In this document: piece by piece, positions 43,734-52,620 of the stretch
Layout: each line of letters starts with the position of its first letter
Numbering within the stretch: the first letter of the stretch is position 1
DNA from: Chitinophaga parva
GTDB taxonomy: Bacteria > Bacteroidota > Bacteroidia > Chitinophagales > Chitinophagaceae
Assembly (NCBI RefSeq): GCF_003071345.1
Contig: NZ_QCYK01000002.1
Location: 1,302,001 to 1,366,000, forward strand
Reading direction: 5' to 3'
Length of the DNA: 64,000 nt
Position numbers and translations under genes: made by a program
Notes under the pieces: model-generated
The model's database searches: none
The model's input: the letters and a program-made list of their open reading frames with translations, nothing else
Told to the model about the DNA's origin: nothing

Positions 43734-44666
43734 GTGAAAGTTTCTGTATGTATACCCGCTTATAAAAATCCCGCTTTCCTGCGCCGGGCACTGGATTCCC
43801 TGGTGCTCCAGCAAATGGAAAGCTGGGAGCTGGTGATCACGGACGACAGCCCGGATGACAGCGTGCGCCAGGTGGCAGATGAATACAGCCAGCGCCTGCC
43901 CATCCGTTATTTTAAGAACACCCCGGCCCATGGAATGCCGGCCAACTGGAACACTGCGTACGACAAATGCCAGGGTGACTACATCAAGATCCTCCATGAT
44001 GACGACTGGCTGGAAAGCCCGCTGGCCCTGCAAAAGATGACAGCAGCCCTGGACGCCCACCCGGACACCGATCTTGTTTTCAGCGCTTACCGCAATCAAT
44101 ACCTGGCCACCGGCCGCACAGAAGAAGTACACTGCAGCGCTTTTTATCAGCAACTGTTACAGGAAGACCCGGTGAACCTGTTCCAGACCAATTTCATTGG
44201 CCCGCCCAGTGTGATCATGCACCGCAACAAGCCGGCTTACCGCTATGATGTGCAAACCCGCTGGGTAGTGGATATTAATTTTTACATGGAAGTATTGACC
44301 CACAACCCGCGTTTTGTATACATTGATGAGGTGCTGGTGAATGTGGGCATAGGAGAGGAGCAGATCACGCAGGACTGCTTCCGCAACCGTGAAGTGGAGA
44401 TCCCGGAAAACTTTTACCTGCTGCAAAAACGCGGCGTAAAAGCGCTCAATAATATTTATGTCTATGATTTTTTCTGGCGCAACATGCGCAACCTGGAGAT
44501 CAGGAACGCCGCAGACCTGCAGGTAAGCCGCCTGGCCGTACCCATACCGCCCACCGTGCTGCAGATCGTGCAGCGACAGCGGGTGTTCCCCTTGTCCGTG
44601 TTGCGCATAGGGCCGGTGTCCAAGTTATTGATGACCCTTTCATTTTTGTTCCGTAAACGCGCCTGA
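43734..44666 (+). CDS. Glycosyltransferase family 2
   Basis: 310 residues, start GTG at 43734, 6 bp after the previous stop. The GT-A nucleotide fold begins at VSVCIPAYKNPAFLRRALDSLVLQ, with ITDDSPDD and the metal-binding DDD in KILHDDDWLE. A second Asp-rich region sits in the HPDTDLVF segment. It should transfer a sugar from a nucleotide donor to the growing repeat unit. Its TGA overlaps the ATG of the next GT by one base. Confidence 0.9.
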   Translation: MKVSVCIPAYKNPAFLRRALDSLVLQQMESWELVITDDSPDDSVRQVADEYSQRLPIRYFKNTPAHGMPANWNTAYDKCQGDYIKILHDDDWLESPLALQKMTAALDAHPDTDLVFSAYRNQYLATGRTEEVHCSAFYQQLLQEDPVNLFQTNFIGPPSVIMHRNKPAYRYDVQTRWVVDINFYMEVLTHNPRFVYIDEVLVNVGIGEEQITQDCFRNREVEIPENFYLLQKRGVKALNNIYVYDFFWRNMRNLEIRNAADLQVSRLAVPIPPTVLQIVQRQRVFPLSVLRIGPVSKLLMTLSFLFRKRA

Positions 44667-45670
44667 TGCAGCTTTCCATTATCATCGTCAATTATAAGAG
44701 TGCCGCGCTCATCGTGGATTGCGTCCGCTCCATCCAGCGGGAAACGAAGCAGGTTGCCTACGAGATCATCGTGGTGGACAACCAGTCCGGCGATGCCAGT
44801 GAGGCTACTATTAAGGCTGCCTGCCCCGGAGTGCAATGGTTGCAAATGGGCTACAACGCCGGGTTTGCACGGGCCAATAATGCGGGCATCCGCATAGCAA
44901 AGGGGGAATTCATATTGCTGCTTAATCCTGATACGTTGGTGCTGGATGGAGCACTGGATAAATGCGTGGCGCGTTTCGCAGAAAGTGACCTGGTGGCCTG
45001 CGGGGTGCAGTTGCTCAACGAAGACGGCACACCTCAGATCTCCGGCAATTACTTCATGAAAGGAGGGCTCAATCACCTGCTGCCATTGCCTTACTGGGGT
45101 GGCCTCATCCGTGCACTGGGCTATGCCATGAAAACCAAAGTGCCCAATGTGCTACAGGCCAGCACTGTACAGCAAGTAGACTGGATCAATGGGGCCTACC
45201 TGATGGTGAAGGCCAGCGTGCTGCCCCAAACCGGCCTGCTGGACGAAGATTTTTTCCTGTACGCGGAGGAAACAGAATGGTGCAGCCGCCTGCGCAAGGC
45301 CGGTAAGCTGGCCATCTTTGGCGACTTGTTTGTAACCCACCTGCAGGGAGAAACGGCCAACGCTACTTTTAAGACCCAGGATAAAGGCTACCATGGCATC
45401 TTTGACCGGAAAGGCCTGCAGATCATCCTCTCTAACCACTTGCGGGTGCGCAAGCAGTATGGTGTGCTGTGGTATTTGATCCTGCTGCTGAATTATACCT
45501 GGGATGTGCCGGTGTTCTTTATCTGCAGCTTTTTTGATAACCTGTTTCACCTGAAAAACCCTTTCCAGTACTGGGGCTCCGCCTGGGGGCTGGCGGTAAA
45601 TGTGGCTAAGATGTGGGCATTAACGCCTGAGATCATACGTGGCAAACCGCATTTTTACAAGGTGTTGTGA
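44666..45670 (+). CDS. Glycosyltransferase family 2 (rhamnosyltransferase-like)
   Basis: 334 residues. LSIIIVNYKSAALIVDCVRSIQ is followed by IIVVDNQSGD, YNAGFARANNAGI and LLLNPDT, the pattern of the WbbL/rhamnosyl group of GT2. DWINGAYLMVKASVLPQTGLLDEDFFLYAEETEWCSR is the acceptor-side block. A C-terminal hydrophobic segment may bind the membrane. It ends convergently with the next minus-strand GT, overlapping it by 16 bp. Confidence 0.9.
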   Translation: MQLSIIIVNYKSAALIVDCVRSIQRETKQVAYEIIVVDNQSGDASEATIKAACPGVQWLQMGYNAGFARANNAGIRIAKGEFILLLNPDTLVLDGALDKCVARFAESDLVACGVQLLNEDGTPQISGNYFMKGGLNHLLPLPYWGGLIRALGYAMKTKVPNVLQASTVQQVDWINGAYLMVKASVLPQTGLLDEDFFLYAEETEWCSRLRKAGKLAIFGDLFVTHLQGETANATFKTQDKGYHGIFDRKGLQIILSNHLRVRKQYGVLWYLILLLNYTWDVPVFFICSFFDNLFHLKNPFQYWGSAWGLAVNVAKMWALTPEIIRGKPHFYKVL

Positions 45671-46782
45671 GCGGTATGCTCCAGCTTTCCCGCTGCTTCG
45701 CGGGCAATGTTTTTCCAATCGAAATAAGTCTTAAAACTTTCAGGCACGGGCGTTTGGGCGTCCTGTGTTTGCAACATGGCGGCTACAAAAGCATCCCAGT
45801 CATGATCTGGCACTACCTTCAGCTTGGGGGCGGCTATTGTTGCGGGTACGCCGGTGGCCCCGCTTTCACAGCTGATGGCCGTGAGACCGTTTGCAATGGC
45901 CTCTACCAGTTTGGTTTTGATGCCGCCGCCTGTCATCACAGGATTGATGAACATACCGGAGCCGAGCAGGTAATCTTCAATGCTTGCTACAAAGCCGGTG
46001 TAAATCACTTTCCCGTTTGTTGCCGCAATGGCTTGCTGCAGGTGCCCCGGGAGATTGCCACCACAAATGAGTATTACGAAGGGGAAGCTTGCCCGCTGGG
46101 ATAGTCTGGGCAGAACATCCGCAACGATATGCTGCACGGCATTTGCATTGGGTGGATAGCCCAGGGCGCCGTTAAACTGGTAAATGAAGGTATCCGGTGC
46201 CAGGTTATGTGCGGTCAGCAGTTGCTGCCGGTAACGCTCCCTGTCCTTTATTTCAGGGGCTTCCATGCCAAAGGTGACCACGCTGGCGCGGGATGGGTGT
46301 ACACCATAATGGGTGATGGCGTAATCCGCGTCCGCCTGGGTAATAAAGAAGCTGAATGCGGCCCTGCGGTGGATGTAGCCTTCATAAATTGCCAGGCCCC
46401 GCCACCACCATTTCCCAATGGTCTTAAAGCGCTGCGCTTCTATGTTATGGGATTGTACCACGAAAGGCACACCCGTGAACAGCTTTAGCAGTATTGCCAT
46501 CCAGCCCATGTAAGGGTGCTCCAGCAAGACTACCTGTGCCTTTTGCTGCTTTACCAGCCGGGCAAGTTTAAATACGTTGAGGGGATTGATATAACGGGTA
46601 GGGCTATCTGAAAATAGCCGGTGCAGGGTGTAGGGCAACGCCGGCGCTTCGTTCCTGCGCACAGACACCACTTCCAGCTTGCAAAAGCCCGCCAGGGCAG
46701 CGAAGAACGATGTGATGTACCGTTCGCCTCCATTCCTGGCGGGCAGTATCTTATAAGGCGCTATGCCCAGTACACGGATCAT
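45655..46782 (-). CDS. Glycosyltransferase family 4
   Basis: 375 residues. The N-terminus VLGIAPYKILPARNGGERYITSFFAAL has the GG(E/G) acceptor loop. The donor side has FNGALGYPPNANAVQHI, YTGFVASIEDYLLGSGMFINPVMTGGGIKTKLVEAIANGLTAIS, with the E of KLVEA as the conserved base. It follows the YfhO-type gene, overlapping it by 4 bp (ATGA), and so is probably translated with it. Confidence 0.88.
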   Translation of the reverse strand: MIRVLGIAPYKILPARNGGERYITSFFAALAGFCKLEVVSVRRNEAPALPYTLHRLFSDSPTRYINPLNVFKLARLVKQQKAQVVLLEHPYMGWMAILLKLFTGVPFVVQSHNIEAQRFKTIGKWWWRGLAIYEGYIHRRAAFSFFITQADADYAITHYGVHPSRASVVTFGMEAPEIKDRERYRQQLLTAHNLAPDTFIYQFNGALGYPPNANAVQHIVADVLPRLSQRASFPFVILICGGNLPGHLQQAIAATNGKVIYTGFVASIEDYLLGSGMFINPVMTGGGIKTKLVEAIANGLTAISCESGATGVPATIAAPKLKVVPDHDWDAFVAAMLQTQDAQTPVPESFKTYFDWKNIAREAAGKLEHTAHNTL

Positions 46783-49277
46783 GCGGGCTGGGGATCGTTC
46801 TTTTTACCACGGAAACCCAGCACCAGGCCAATGATCACGACCACCAGGGTAGCCGCGTAGCTGAAGATGGAGATCTTGCTGCCGGTGTAGTAAGAGGCCG
46901 GTTCAAATCTAAATTCGATCTTATGCTGGCCAGCTGGCACAGACATGCCTCTCAACAGGTAGTTCACGCGGCTGTAGGGCGTTTCCTTGCCATCAATAAA
47001 GGCTTTCCAGCCTGCCTTGTAATAAACCTCGGAGAACACGGCATATTGCGGTGTGCTGGTGTTGGACGTATAGGAAATGCTGTTCAGGTCATTGCTGATC
47101 AACTTGATGCTGGCCGTAGAGTCCGCGGCGCTGGCGGGCGGGGTGGTCACGTCTGCCTTGTAGCGCTTGTCGATCACTACGGTGGTCTTTGTATCCAGGC
47201 TGTCCAGTGTTTTCATTTCCATATCGGCGTTGTCGGCCCAGATGATGTGCTGTACAAACCAGGCATTGCCCAGTGCCTCGGGGTTACGTTGTGCCACCGG
47301 CGCTGCGGCTTGTTGCTGCTGGCCGGGCTGTTGTTGCCCGGGTACTATCACATACTTAGTGTTCAGCATGTTCAGCACGTGTATGTTATTCTTGCGCAGC
47401 TGACGGTCAATCAGGTCCACATACAGTTGCAGCTTTGCCGGATGGTAACCACCAATGGAGTGGTGATAATAAGAGGTAAAGGCGTCTGTAAAGGGATCGG
47501 TAGTGAGATTGAGTACGCGGTAGTAAGGATCCGGGTCCTGGAGGATCTGCTGGTCTGCGGAGGTTTCCGGGAAGTTAGCTGAATACGTGGCCGCGTCCTG
47601 GTAGTTCTTATCGCTCAGGTAGCGCAGGTCCACGCCCAGCAGGTCTATCAGCGTGATGACCACCAGGCCGCCCAGCAGGTAATTGCGTTTCAGTTTTCCG
47701 TTGTAGTAGAACCAGATCATTGCAACGGCGAGGGCTGCAAAGATAATGGAGCGGAATACGTCGCTGCGGAACAGGGACTGGCGGTCTTTTACGATGGCCT
47801 GCATGAGTTGCTCGCCGGCCTGTTGTGCCAGTTGGGCGTCATTGGTGCTGGAATAAGATACCATGAAGGAAGCCAGCAGCAGGAAGCCCAGGATACCACC
47901 GGTTACGTAAAAGCTGCGTTTCAGTTTGGTCCACAGTTCCGGAGAAGGTTTGGCGGAAATCAGCGCCTGTAGGCCCAATGCCGCCATGATAGCCACTGCC
48001 AGCTGGGGGATGACCAGTGCCTGGGAGGGCGCGCGGAACTTATCGTAGAAAGGAAGATGATCGAACAGGAAGTAGTTAAACAATTTAAAGTTGCTGCCCC
48101 AGGCCAGGAAAATACCAAAGATGGTTACGGCCAGCAGCCACCATTTATGCCAGCTATCCACCAGGAACCAGCCCATGATGGCCAGCATACAGATCACAAT
48201 ACCCAGGTACACCGGGCCGGAAGTGAAGGGCTGGTCGCCCCAGTAAGTGGGAATGTGGGCAAGGGCCTGCTCTGCCTGCGCATCGGGATAACCCATGGCC
48301 TTCAGGGCTTCATAGGTGTTGGAGCCCGGGGAAAGCTCACCACCGCTGGCGCCCCCGTTTACATTGGGCACAAAGAACGTAAAAGTCTCAAACAGGCCAT
48401 AGCTCCAGTTGAAAGCATACTCGCGGTCGCGGGTGTCTTTGCTGGCAGGGGCTGCGTTGGCATCTGTTGTATTTGCATCTGCGGTTACAGGTGTCAGTTC
48501 AGAGGCTCCGCCGCGGTTAGATGCTTTTGAATATTCATAAGTGGTCCACAGCAGCATGGCATTGGAGCCAATGGCAAAACCAACGGCGGCAATGATCAGT
48601 GCTGCGCTGATGAACAAATGTTTGTATTGTTTGGCGATGATGTTGTACACTGCAAATACCAGGCAGATAACGCCCAGCACCAGGAAGAAGTAGTAAGTGA
48701 CCTGCAGGTGGTTTGCTGCCACAAAATAGTCCAGGAACAGGGCCATTACGCCCGCACCCAGCGCATATTTTTTACGCAGGATCAGCATGAGGCCTGCCAC
48801 CACGGCCGGCAGGTAGCTGAGGGCCAGCATCTTGGAGTCGTGGCCGGTGGCCACGATGATCGGGTCATACGAAGAATAGGCATAGCCGATAGCGCCCAGT
48901 AATGCTACCCATGGACTGGCGCCCAGCACCACGCAAAGCAGGTAGAAGCCCAGGCCTGCCATGAAGAAGTAAGCCATCGGTTTGGGCAGTCCCAGCGAAA
49001 AGATGTGCTGGATCCAGTCTAACTGGCGGTAGGGCGATTCTGCGGAGAGCTGGTAAGTGGGCATACCACCAAACATGCTGGTGGTCCATAGTGGGGTAAT
49101 GCCGTGTTTTGCCTTGTAATCCATGGATTCCTTGGCAGTGGCCTGCCATTGGATATTATCGCTCTGGCTGAGCACCTTGCCAGATAGTACGGGTTTGCAA
49201 TAGATAACAGCTATCAGCAGTAAGATAAGCGCAGCTACGAAGTGCGGCAACGCCACTTTCAGCCAGTTATTCTTCAT
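46779..49277 (-). CDS. YfhO-family membrane protein
   Basis: 832 residues with about 13 membrane helices in the first two thirds, a soluble periplasmic-type domain, and one last helix near the C-terminus (SYAATLVVVIIGLVLGF). The opening, SGKVLSQSDNIQWQATAKE, and the lumenal patterns MFGGMPTYQ and YDPIIVATGHDSKMLALSYLP match YfhO-type proteins, which are GT-C-like and thought to move or transfer lipid-linked sugars (as in lipoteichoic-acid glycosylation). It is coupled to the GT4 gene downstream, so a joint role in surface-glycan decoration is likely but inferred. Confidence 0.82.
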   Translation of the reverse strand: MKNNWLKVALPHFVAALILLLIAVIYCKPVLSGKVLSQSDNIQWQATAKESMDYKAKHGITPLWTTSMFGGMPTYQLSAESPYRQLDWIQHIFSLGLPKPMAYFFMAGLGFYLLCVVLGASPWVALLGAIGYAYSSYDPIIVATGHDSKMLALSYLPAVVAGLMLILRKKYALGAGVMALFLDYFVAANHLQVTYYFFLVLGVICLVFAVYNIIAKQYKHLFISAALIIAAVGFAIGSNAMLLWTTYEYSKASNRGGASELTPVTADANTTDANAAPASKDTRDREYAFNWSYGLFETFTFFVPNVNGGASGGELSPGSNTYEALKAMGYPDAQAEQALAHIPTYWGDQPFTSGPVYLGIVICMLAIMGWFLVDSWHKWWLLAVTIFGIFLAWGSNFKLFNYFLFDHLPFYDKFRAPSQALVIPQLAVAIMAALGLQALISAKPSPELWTKLKRSFYVTGGILGFLLLASFMVSYSSTNDAQLAQQAGEQLMQAIVKDRQSLFRSDVFRSIIFAALAVAMIWFYYNGKLKRNYLLGGLVVITLIDLLGVDLRYLSDKNYQDAATYSANFPETSADQQILQDPDPYYRVLNLTTDPFTDAFTSYYHHSIGGYHPAKLQLYVDLIDRQLRKNNIHVLNMLNTKYVIVPGQQQPGQQQQAAAPVAQRNPEALGNAWFVQHIIWADNADMEMKTLDSLDTKTTVVIDKRYKADVTTPPASAADSTASIKLISNDLNSISYTSNTSTPQYAVFSEVYYKAGWKAFIDGKETPYSRVNYLLRGMSVPAGQHKIEFRFEPASYYTGSKISIFSYAATLVVVIIGLVLGFRGKKNDPQPA

Positions 49278-49337
49278 ATTTATTTATTTAATATTCTGAC
49301 AAGGTAGCAAAAATATTATTTTAGAATAATTTTGAGC

Positions 49338-49613
49338 ATGCAACTGGTTAGATTTCTCTTAAAATTAGCATTCATCTGTAACTGCTGTTTCCTGCTTATT
49401 GCCGTGCTGCAACGGGTGGATGCACAGGGCCAGTTTAAAAGCTTCACAGCCGGCCTGGCGTCCCTGGGTATCCTGCTGGCGCCCTATCTGAATGTGATCT
49501 GTATACTGCTGGCCGGCCTGTTCCTGCTACTGCGCCGCATCAGCTGGAAAGCGCTGCCACCCTGGGTTTTCATAAGTAACATTGTAATTTTACTGCTTCA
49601 AATATTCACATGA
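49338..49613 (+). CDS. Small two- or three-helix membrane protein
   Basis: 91 residues from the ATG at 49338 (a TTG at 49332 would add two). The sequence is almost all hydrophobic: LLKLAFICNCCFLLIAVLQ, then ASLGILLAPYLNVICILLAGLFLLL and PPWVFISNIVILLLQIF. It shares ATGA with the queuosine-transporter gene, so it is cotranscribed and translationally coupled with it. I do not recognise the family. Confidence 0.65.
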   Translation: MQLVRFLLKLAFICNCCFLLIAVLQRVDAQGQFKSFTAGLASLGILLAPYLNVICILLAGLFLLLRRISWKALPPWVFISNIVILLLQIFT

Positions 49614-50416
49614 TCAACAAACTATTGAGTGATAAGCCCACCCGCCTGCTGATTATTTTTACCAGCTTTTTTGTGGCAAATGCCCTGATCGCAGAATGCA
49701 TCGGAGGCAAGATCTTTTCCCTGGAAACCACCTTTGGCCTGCCCATCCATACCTTTACCCTGTTTGGGCAGTCGGGGCTGTCTTACAGTCTTACCTGCGG
49801 GGTGTTGCTGTGGCCACTGGAATTTATCATCACGGATATTGTCAATGAATACTACGGCCCCCGGGCGGTGCGCCGCATCTCTTATATTGCAGTAGCGCTG
49901 ATCAGCTATGCATTCCTCATGTTCTTTTTATCTATCCGCACCCCGCCGGCCGCCTTCTGGCTCAGCACCGGGCAGCCGGATGTACCGGATATGCAGGCCG
50001 CTTACAGTAATATTTACGGGCAGGGCATGTGGATCATTGCCGGTAGCATCACGGCCTTCCTGGTAAGCCAGATCGTAGACGTAACGGTGTTCCACCGCAT
50101 TAAGCGGGTAACCGGTGAAAAGCGGGTATGGCTGCGGGCTACCGGCTCCACGGTGGTATCACAACTGGTGGACAGCTTTATCGTGCTGTATATCGCATTT
50201 AAACTCGGGAAGAACTGGAGCTGGCAACAGGTGCTGGCTGTGTGTCTGGTAAATTACTCCTTTAAATTTACCTGCGCCATTGTGCTTACACCGGTGATCT
50301 ATTTCCTGGAGCACCGCATAGAAAAATACCTGGGTAAGGAAACAACGGAAAAGATGAAAGCTGCCGCTATGGGCAAAGATGATATTGTAGCCGGTGCGGA
50401 TGTAGTAGCGGGCTAG
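49610..50416 (+). CDS. yhhQ: Queuosine precursor transporter (YhhQ/VUT family)
   Basis: 268 residues with six or seven membrane helices. The family pattern is clear: LIAECIGGKIFSLETTFGLPIHTFTLFGQSGLSYSLTCGVLLWPLEFIITDIVNEYYGPRAVRRI, ending each core helix in the expected place, then SQIVDVTVFHRIKRVTGEKRVWLRATGSTVVSQLVDSFIV. It imports preQ0/preQ1 or queuine for tRNA modification. Its start overlaps the small membrane gene by 4 bp, and its end overlaps the convergent flavoprotein gene by 4 bp. Confidence 0.9.
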   Translation: MINKLLSDKPTRLLIIFTSFFVANALIAECIGGKIFSLETTFGLPIHTFTLFGQSGLSYSLTCGVLLWPLEFIITDIVNEYYGPRAVRRISYIAVALISYAFLMFFLSIRTPPAAFWLSTGQPDVPDMQAAYSNIYGQGMWIIAGSITAFLVSQIVDVTVFHRIKRVTGEKRVWLRATGSTVVSQLVDSFIVLYIAFKLGKNWSWQQVLAVCLVNYSFKFTCAIVLTPVIYFLEHRIEKYLGKETTEKMKAAAMGKDDIVAGADVVAG

Positions 50417-51315
50417 AATGTGGCGTGTGCCAGGTCATGGGTGATGGCCGCAGCCACCATTTGCCCCCTCATCACGGCCATGGCTACACTCCGCATGGGG
50501 GAGGTGTTATCGCCTGCGGCAAATACGCCTTCCACGCTTGTTTTGCCCATGGCATCCACTTCCAGGTGGCCGGTGTTGGTGAGTTTACAACCCAGGTGTG
50601 CGGGAATATCGCAGTGCTGCTCAAAGGGGATGCGCGCATACAGTGCATTGAGCGGAAACTGTTGCCCATCGGCAGTTTGCACTGCCCGTACCCGGCCGCC
50701 TTCCTGTAGAATGGTTTGCACTGGTACGGTAACCAGGCGGATCTGGTGCTGCTGTAATTTGGCCAGTTGTTCTTCCGTGAAACTGGCAGCACCGTCGGGG
50801 AAAAGGATGATGTCATGGGCCCAGTTGACCAGCAGCTTACTGAAATCGAAGATGGCATCCGCAGGGCCGAAGACACCGGTGGGCTGGTCTCTCAGTTCAT
50901 AACCATGGCAGAAGGGGCAATGGATCACGGTTTTGCCCCAACATGCTGCAAAGCCAGGAATATCCGGGAAAATATCACGGATGCCGGTTGCAAAGACCAG
51001 TTTTGCCGCCTGGTACAGTTGGCCCGCGGCCGTCAGTATTTCAAAACCATTGCCTGTTTGCCTGGCGGTGAGGGCCTTGTCTTCCAGGAAATGCACGGTA
51101 GGGTAGGCGGCCAGTTCCTGCCTGCCGGCCATGGCAATACTGGCCGGCACGGCCCCATCGTGGGTCAGGAAATTATGGGAGTGCGGGGTGAAGCGGTTGC
51201 AGGGAGCGCCGCTGTCTATCACCAGCGTGCGTTTCCTGGCGCGCCCCAGGGTGAGTGCGGCCTGCAAGCCTGCATAACTGCCACCTATGATGATGATCTC
51301 AAAATGTTGCTCCAT
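50413..51315 (-). CDS. Thioredoxin-reductase-like FAD/NAD(P)H oxidoreductase
   Basis: 300 residues, the size of bacterial TrxB. The FAD motif is IIIGGSYAGLQAALTLGRARKRTLVID; a redox pair CPFC sits in VIHCPFCHGYELRDQP; and the C-terminal FAD block is GVFAAGDNTSP. The canonical NADPH-binding GxGxxA/G is replaced here by GVFGPADAIFDFSK, so the pyridine-nucleotide site is unusual. It is divergent from the HxlR regulator, a pairing in which the regulator commonly controls the flavoprotein gene. A true TrxB role is possible but not certain. Confidence 0.83.
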   Translation of the reverse strand: MEQHFEIIIIGGSYAGLQAALTLGRARKRTLVIDSGAPCNRFTPHSHNFLTHDGAVPASIAMAGRQELAAYPTVHFLEDKALTARQTGNGFEILTAAGQLYQAAKLVFATGIRDIFPDIPGFAACWGKTVIHCPFCHGYELRDQPTGVFGPADAIFDFSKLLVNWAHDIILFPDGAASFTEEQLAKLQQHQIRLVTVPVQTILQEGGRVRAVQTADGQQFPLNALYARIPFEQHCDIPAHLGCKLTNTGHLEVDAMGKTSVEGVFAAGDNTSPMRSVAMAVMRGQMVAAAITHDLAHATF

Positions 51316-51329
51316 TTTTTTAAATGCAA

Positions 51330-51371
51330 TTTTGTTGCAACAAAAGTAAAAGAACTACTTTTGCAATGCAA
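51330..51371. promoter_or_regulatory. Overlapping divergent promoters with palindromic operators
   Basis: A perfect 16-bp palindrome (TTTTGTTG/CAACAAAA, 51330-51345) and an 11-bp one (TTGCA-A-TGCAA, 51361-51371) flank two -7 elements. The plus promoter is TTG 51335-51337, 18 bp, TACTTTTG 51356-51363. The minus promoter is TTG read at 51371-51369, 20 bp, TACTTTTG at 51348-51341. The plus start point falls near 51367, which excludes the ATG at 51366. Confidence 0.7.
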
Positions 51372-51422
51372 GGAAATTCCGCGGCAGAAGCGCTTCCATG
51401 CAGGAAAGTAAAATTGTGCACC

Positions 51423-51767
51423 ATGATCTGTAACGATACTGAATTTGCGGATTGCCGCGGCCGTTTACGCGCCATTCATGACACCCTGGACCTGCTGGGC
51501 GGTAAATGGAAAGTGACGCTGATGGCTGCCCTTGGTTACGGCCCCCGCCGCTTTACGGACCTGCAAAGAGGCATCAGGGGCATAGGACCCAAAATGCTTA
51601 CCAGGGAATTGCAGGAGCTGGAAATAAACGGCCTGGTGCAACGTACCGGGCAGGATGGCAAGGTAGTGTACGCCATTACGCCTTACGGGGAAACGCTGGA
51701 GCCGCTTATTCATGAAATGGCCCTGTGGGGTCGCGGGCACCGGCAACGTATCATGCAGGGAAATTAG
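51423..51767 (+). CDS. HxlR-family transcriptional regulator
   Basis: 114 residues. The winged-helix HxlR domain is clear: IHDTLDLLGGKWKVTLMAALGYGPRRFTDLQRGIRGIGPKMLTRELQELEINGLVQRT, then VVYAITPYGETLEPLIHEMALWG. The upstream Met at 51366 would lie at the predicted transcription start, so the Met at 51423 is chosen; the resulting length is typical. Cysteines near the N-terminus (C3, C11) could sense redox or electrophile stress, as in some HxlR proteins; this is inference. It probably represses the divergent flavoprotein gene and itself. Confidence 0.85.
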   Translation: MICNDTEFADCRGRLRAIHDTLDLLGGKWKVTLMAALGYGPRRFTDLQRGIRGIGPKMLTRELQELEINGLVQRTGQDGKVVYAITPYGETLEPLIHEMALWGRGHRQRIMQGN

Positions 51768-51895
51768 TTGAAAGGAAAAAGAAGGGGGATAAAAACAAAA
51801 ACCCGGAAGTTTGAATTGCTTCAGGGACATCCGGGAACTGTACTGTACAAATATCCGGATTTTAGCCGATATTTAGCAAAAAATATTTTCCCGGA

Positions 51896-52591
51896 ATGCA
51901 ATTCAAAGAATTTCAACGGGTTATATCGGCGCGCAGGCTCAGCAGGTACGTAGCAGCCACACGCGGGAATACCCGGAAAGCCATGACCCTTTATCGTTTG
52001 AACCTCAGATTGTCTCATGATTTCTTTTCTGTTATCAGTTGCTTTGAAGTAGCCCTGCGCAATGCCATTGATGCCCATTACTCAACAGTGCACGGTGCTG
52101 ACTGGCTGCGAAATGCTGTTAAATGCGGCGGCATATTTGACAATCATAATTGTGGTAAAACGCCCCACATTATCCGCGAAGCGCTGCAGCGGCTGACGGG
52201 GTACGATCATTGCAAATTACTCTCCACGCTGGAATTTGGTTTCTGGCGTTATTGCTTTGCAAAGCACCAGTATTTTGTGGGCGGGCAGTCCCTGTTGCGT
52301 ATTTTCCCGGAAAAGCCGAAAAGTACGCCTGCACAGCGTTACGACCACAACTTCGTGTTCCGGTCATTGGAACGCCTGAACGAATTACGCAACCGCATTG
52401 CTCATCACGAGCCGGTTTGCTTTACCCCTGGAACAGCACAAACCAGTACTGCTCCTATACGGGCGGATTACGCCTTGATTTTACAATTATTTCACTGGAT
52501 GCAGATCAATCAGGAATCGTTTTTGTATGGGGTAGACCGTATTCAAAATATTTGTGCGCGGATAGACCATTTGCACGCAGGTATAAAATAA
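51896..52591 (+). CDS. Abi-like protein (Abi_2 type, HEPN-like)
   Basis: 231 residues. The N-terminus RLSRYVAATRGNTRKAMTLYRLNLRLSHDFFSVISCFEVALRNAID is typical of the Abi_2/AbiD-AbiF-like family. Near the C-terminus the motif R165-N-R-I-A-H170 (LNELRNRIAHHEP) is the HEPN R-x4-H signature of RNases. Family members act in abortive infection against phage; some have other roles. Standing alone next to tRNA-Cys, with no partner, it could be a single-gene defence element. The frame is open further up, but the first good Met is 51896. Confidence 0.8.
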   Translation: MQFKEFQRVISARRLSRYVAATRGNTRKAMTLYRLNLRLSHDFFSVISCFEVALRNAIDAHYSTVHGADWLRNAVKCGGIFDNHNCGKTPHIIREALQRLTGYDHCKLLSTLEFGFWRYCFAKHQYFVGGQSLLRIFPEKPKSTPAQRYDHNFVFRSLERLNELRNRIAHHEPVCFTPGTAQTSTAPIRADYALILQLFHWMQINQESFLYGVDRIQNICARIDHLHAGIK

Positions 52592-52619
52592 AAAAGGACC
52601 ACATTACTGTGATCCTTTT
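52592..52619. terminator. Bidirectional hairpin between the Abi-like gene and tRNA-Cys
   Basis: AAAAGGACCACA (52592-52603) pairs with TGTGATCCTTTT (52608-52619) with one mismatch and a 4-nt loop. A/T runs on both sides let it end the Abi-like transcript and the tRNA. Confidence 0.7.
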
Positions 52620-52620
52620 G

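Noticed and set aside
51366..51422. Longer HxlR start at 51366
   Set aside because: It falls at the predicted transcription start, and the extra residues are not family-like.
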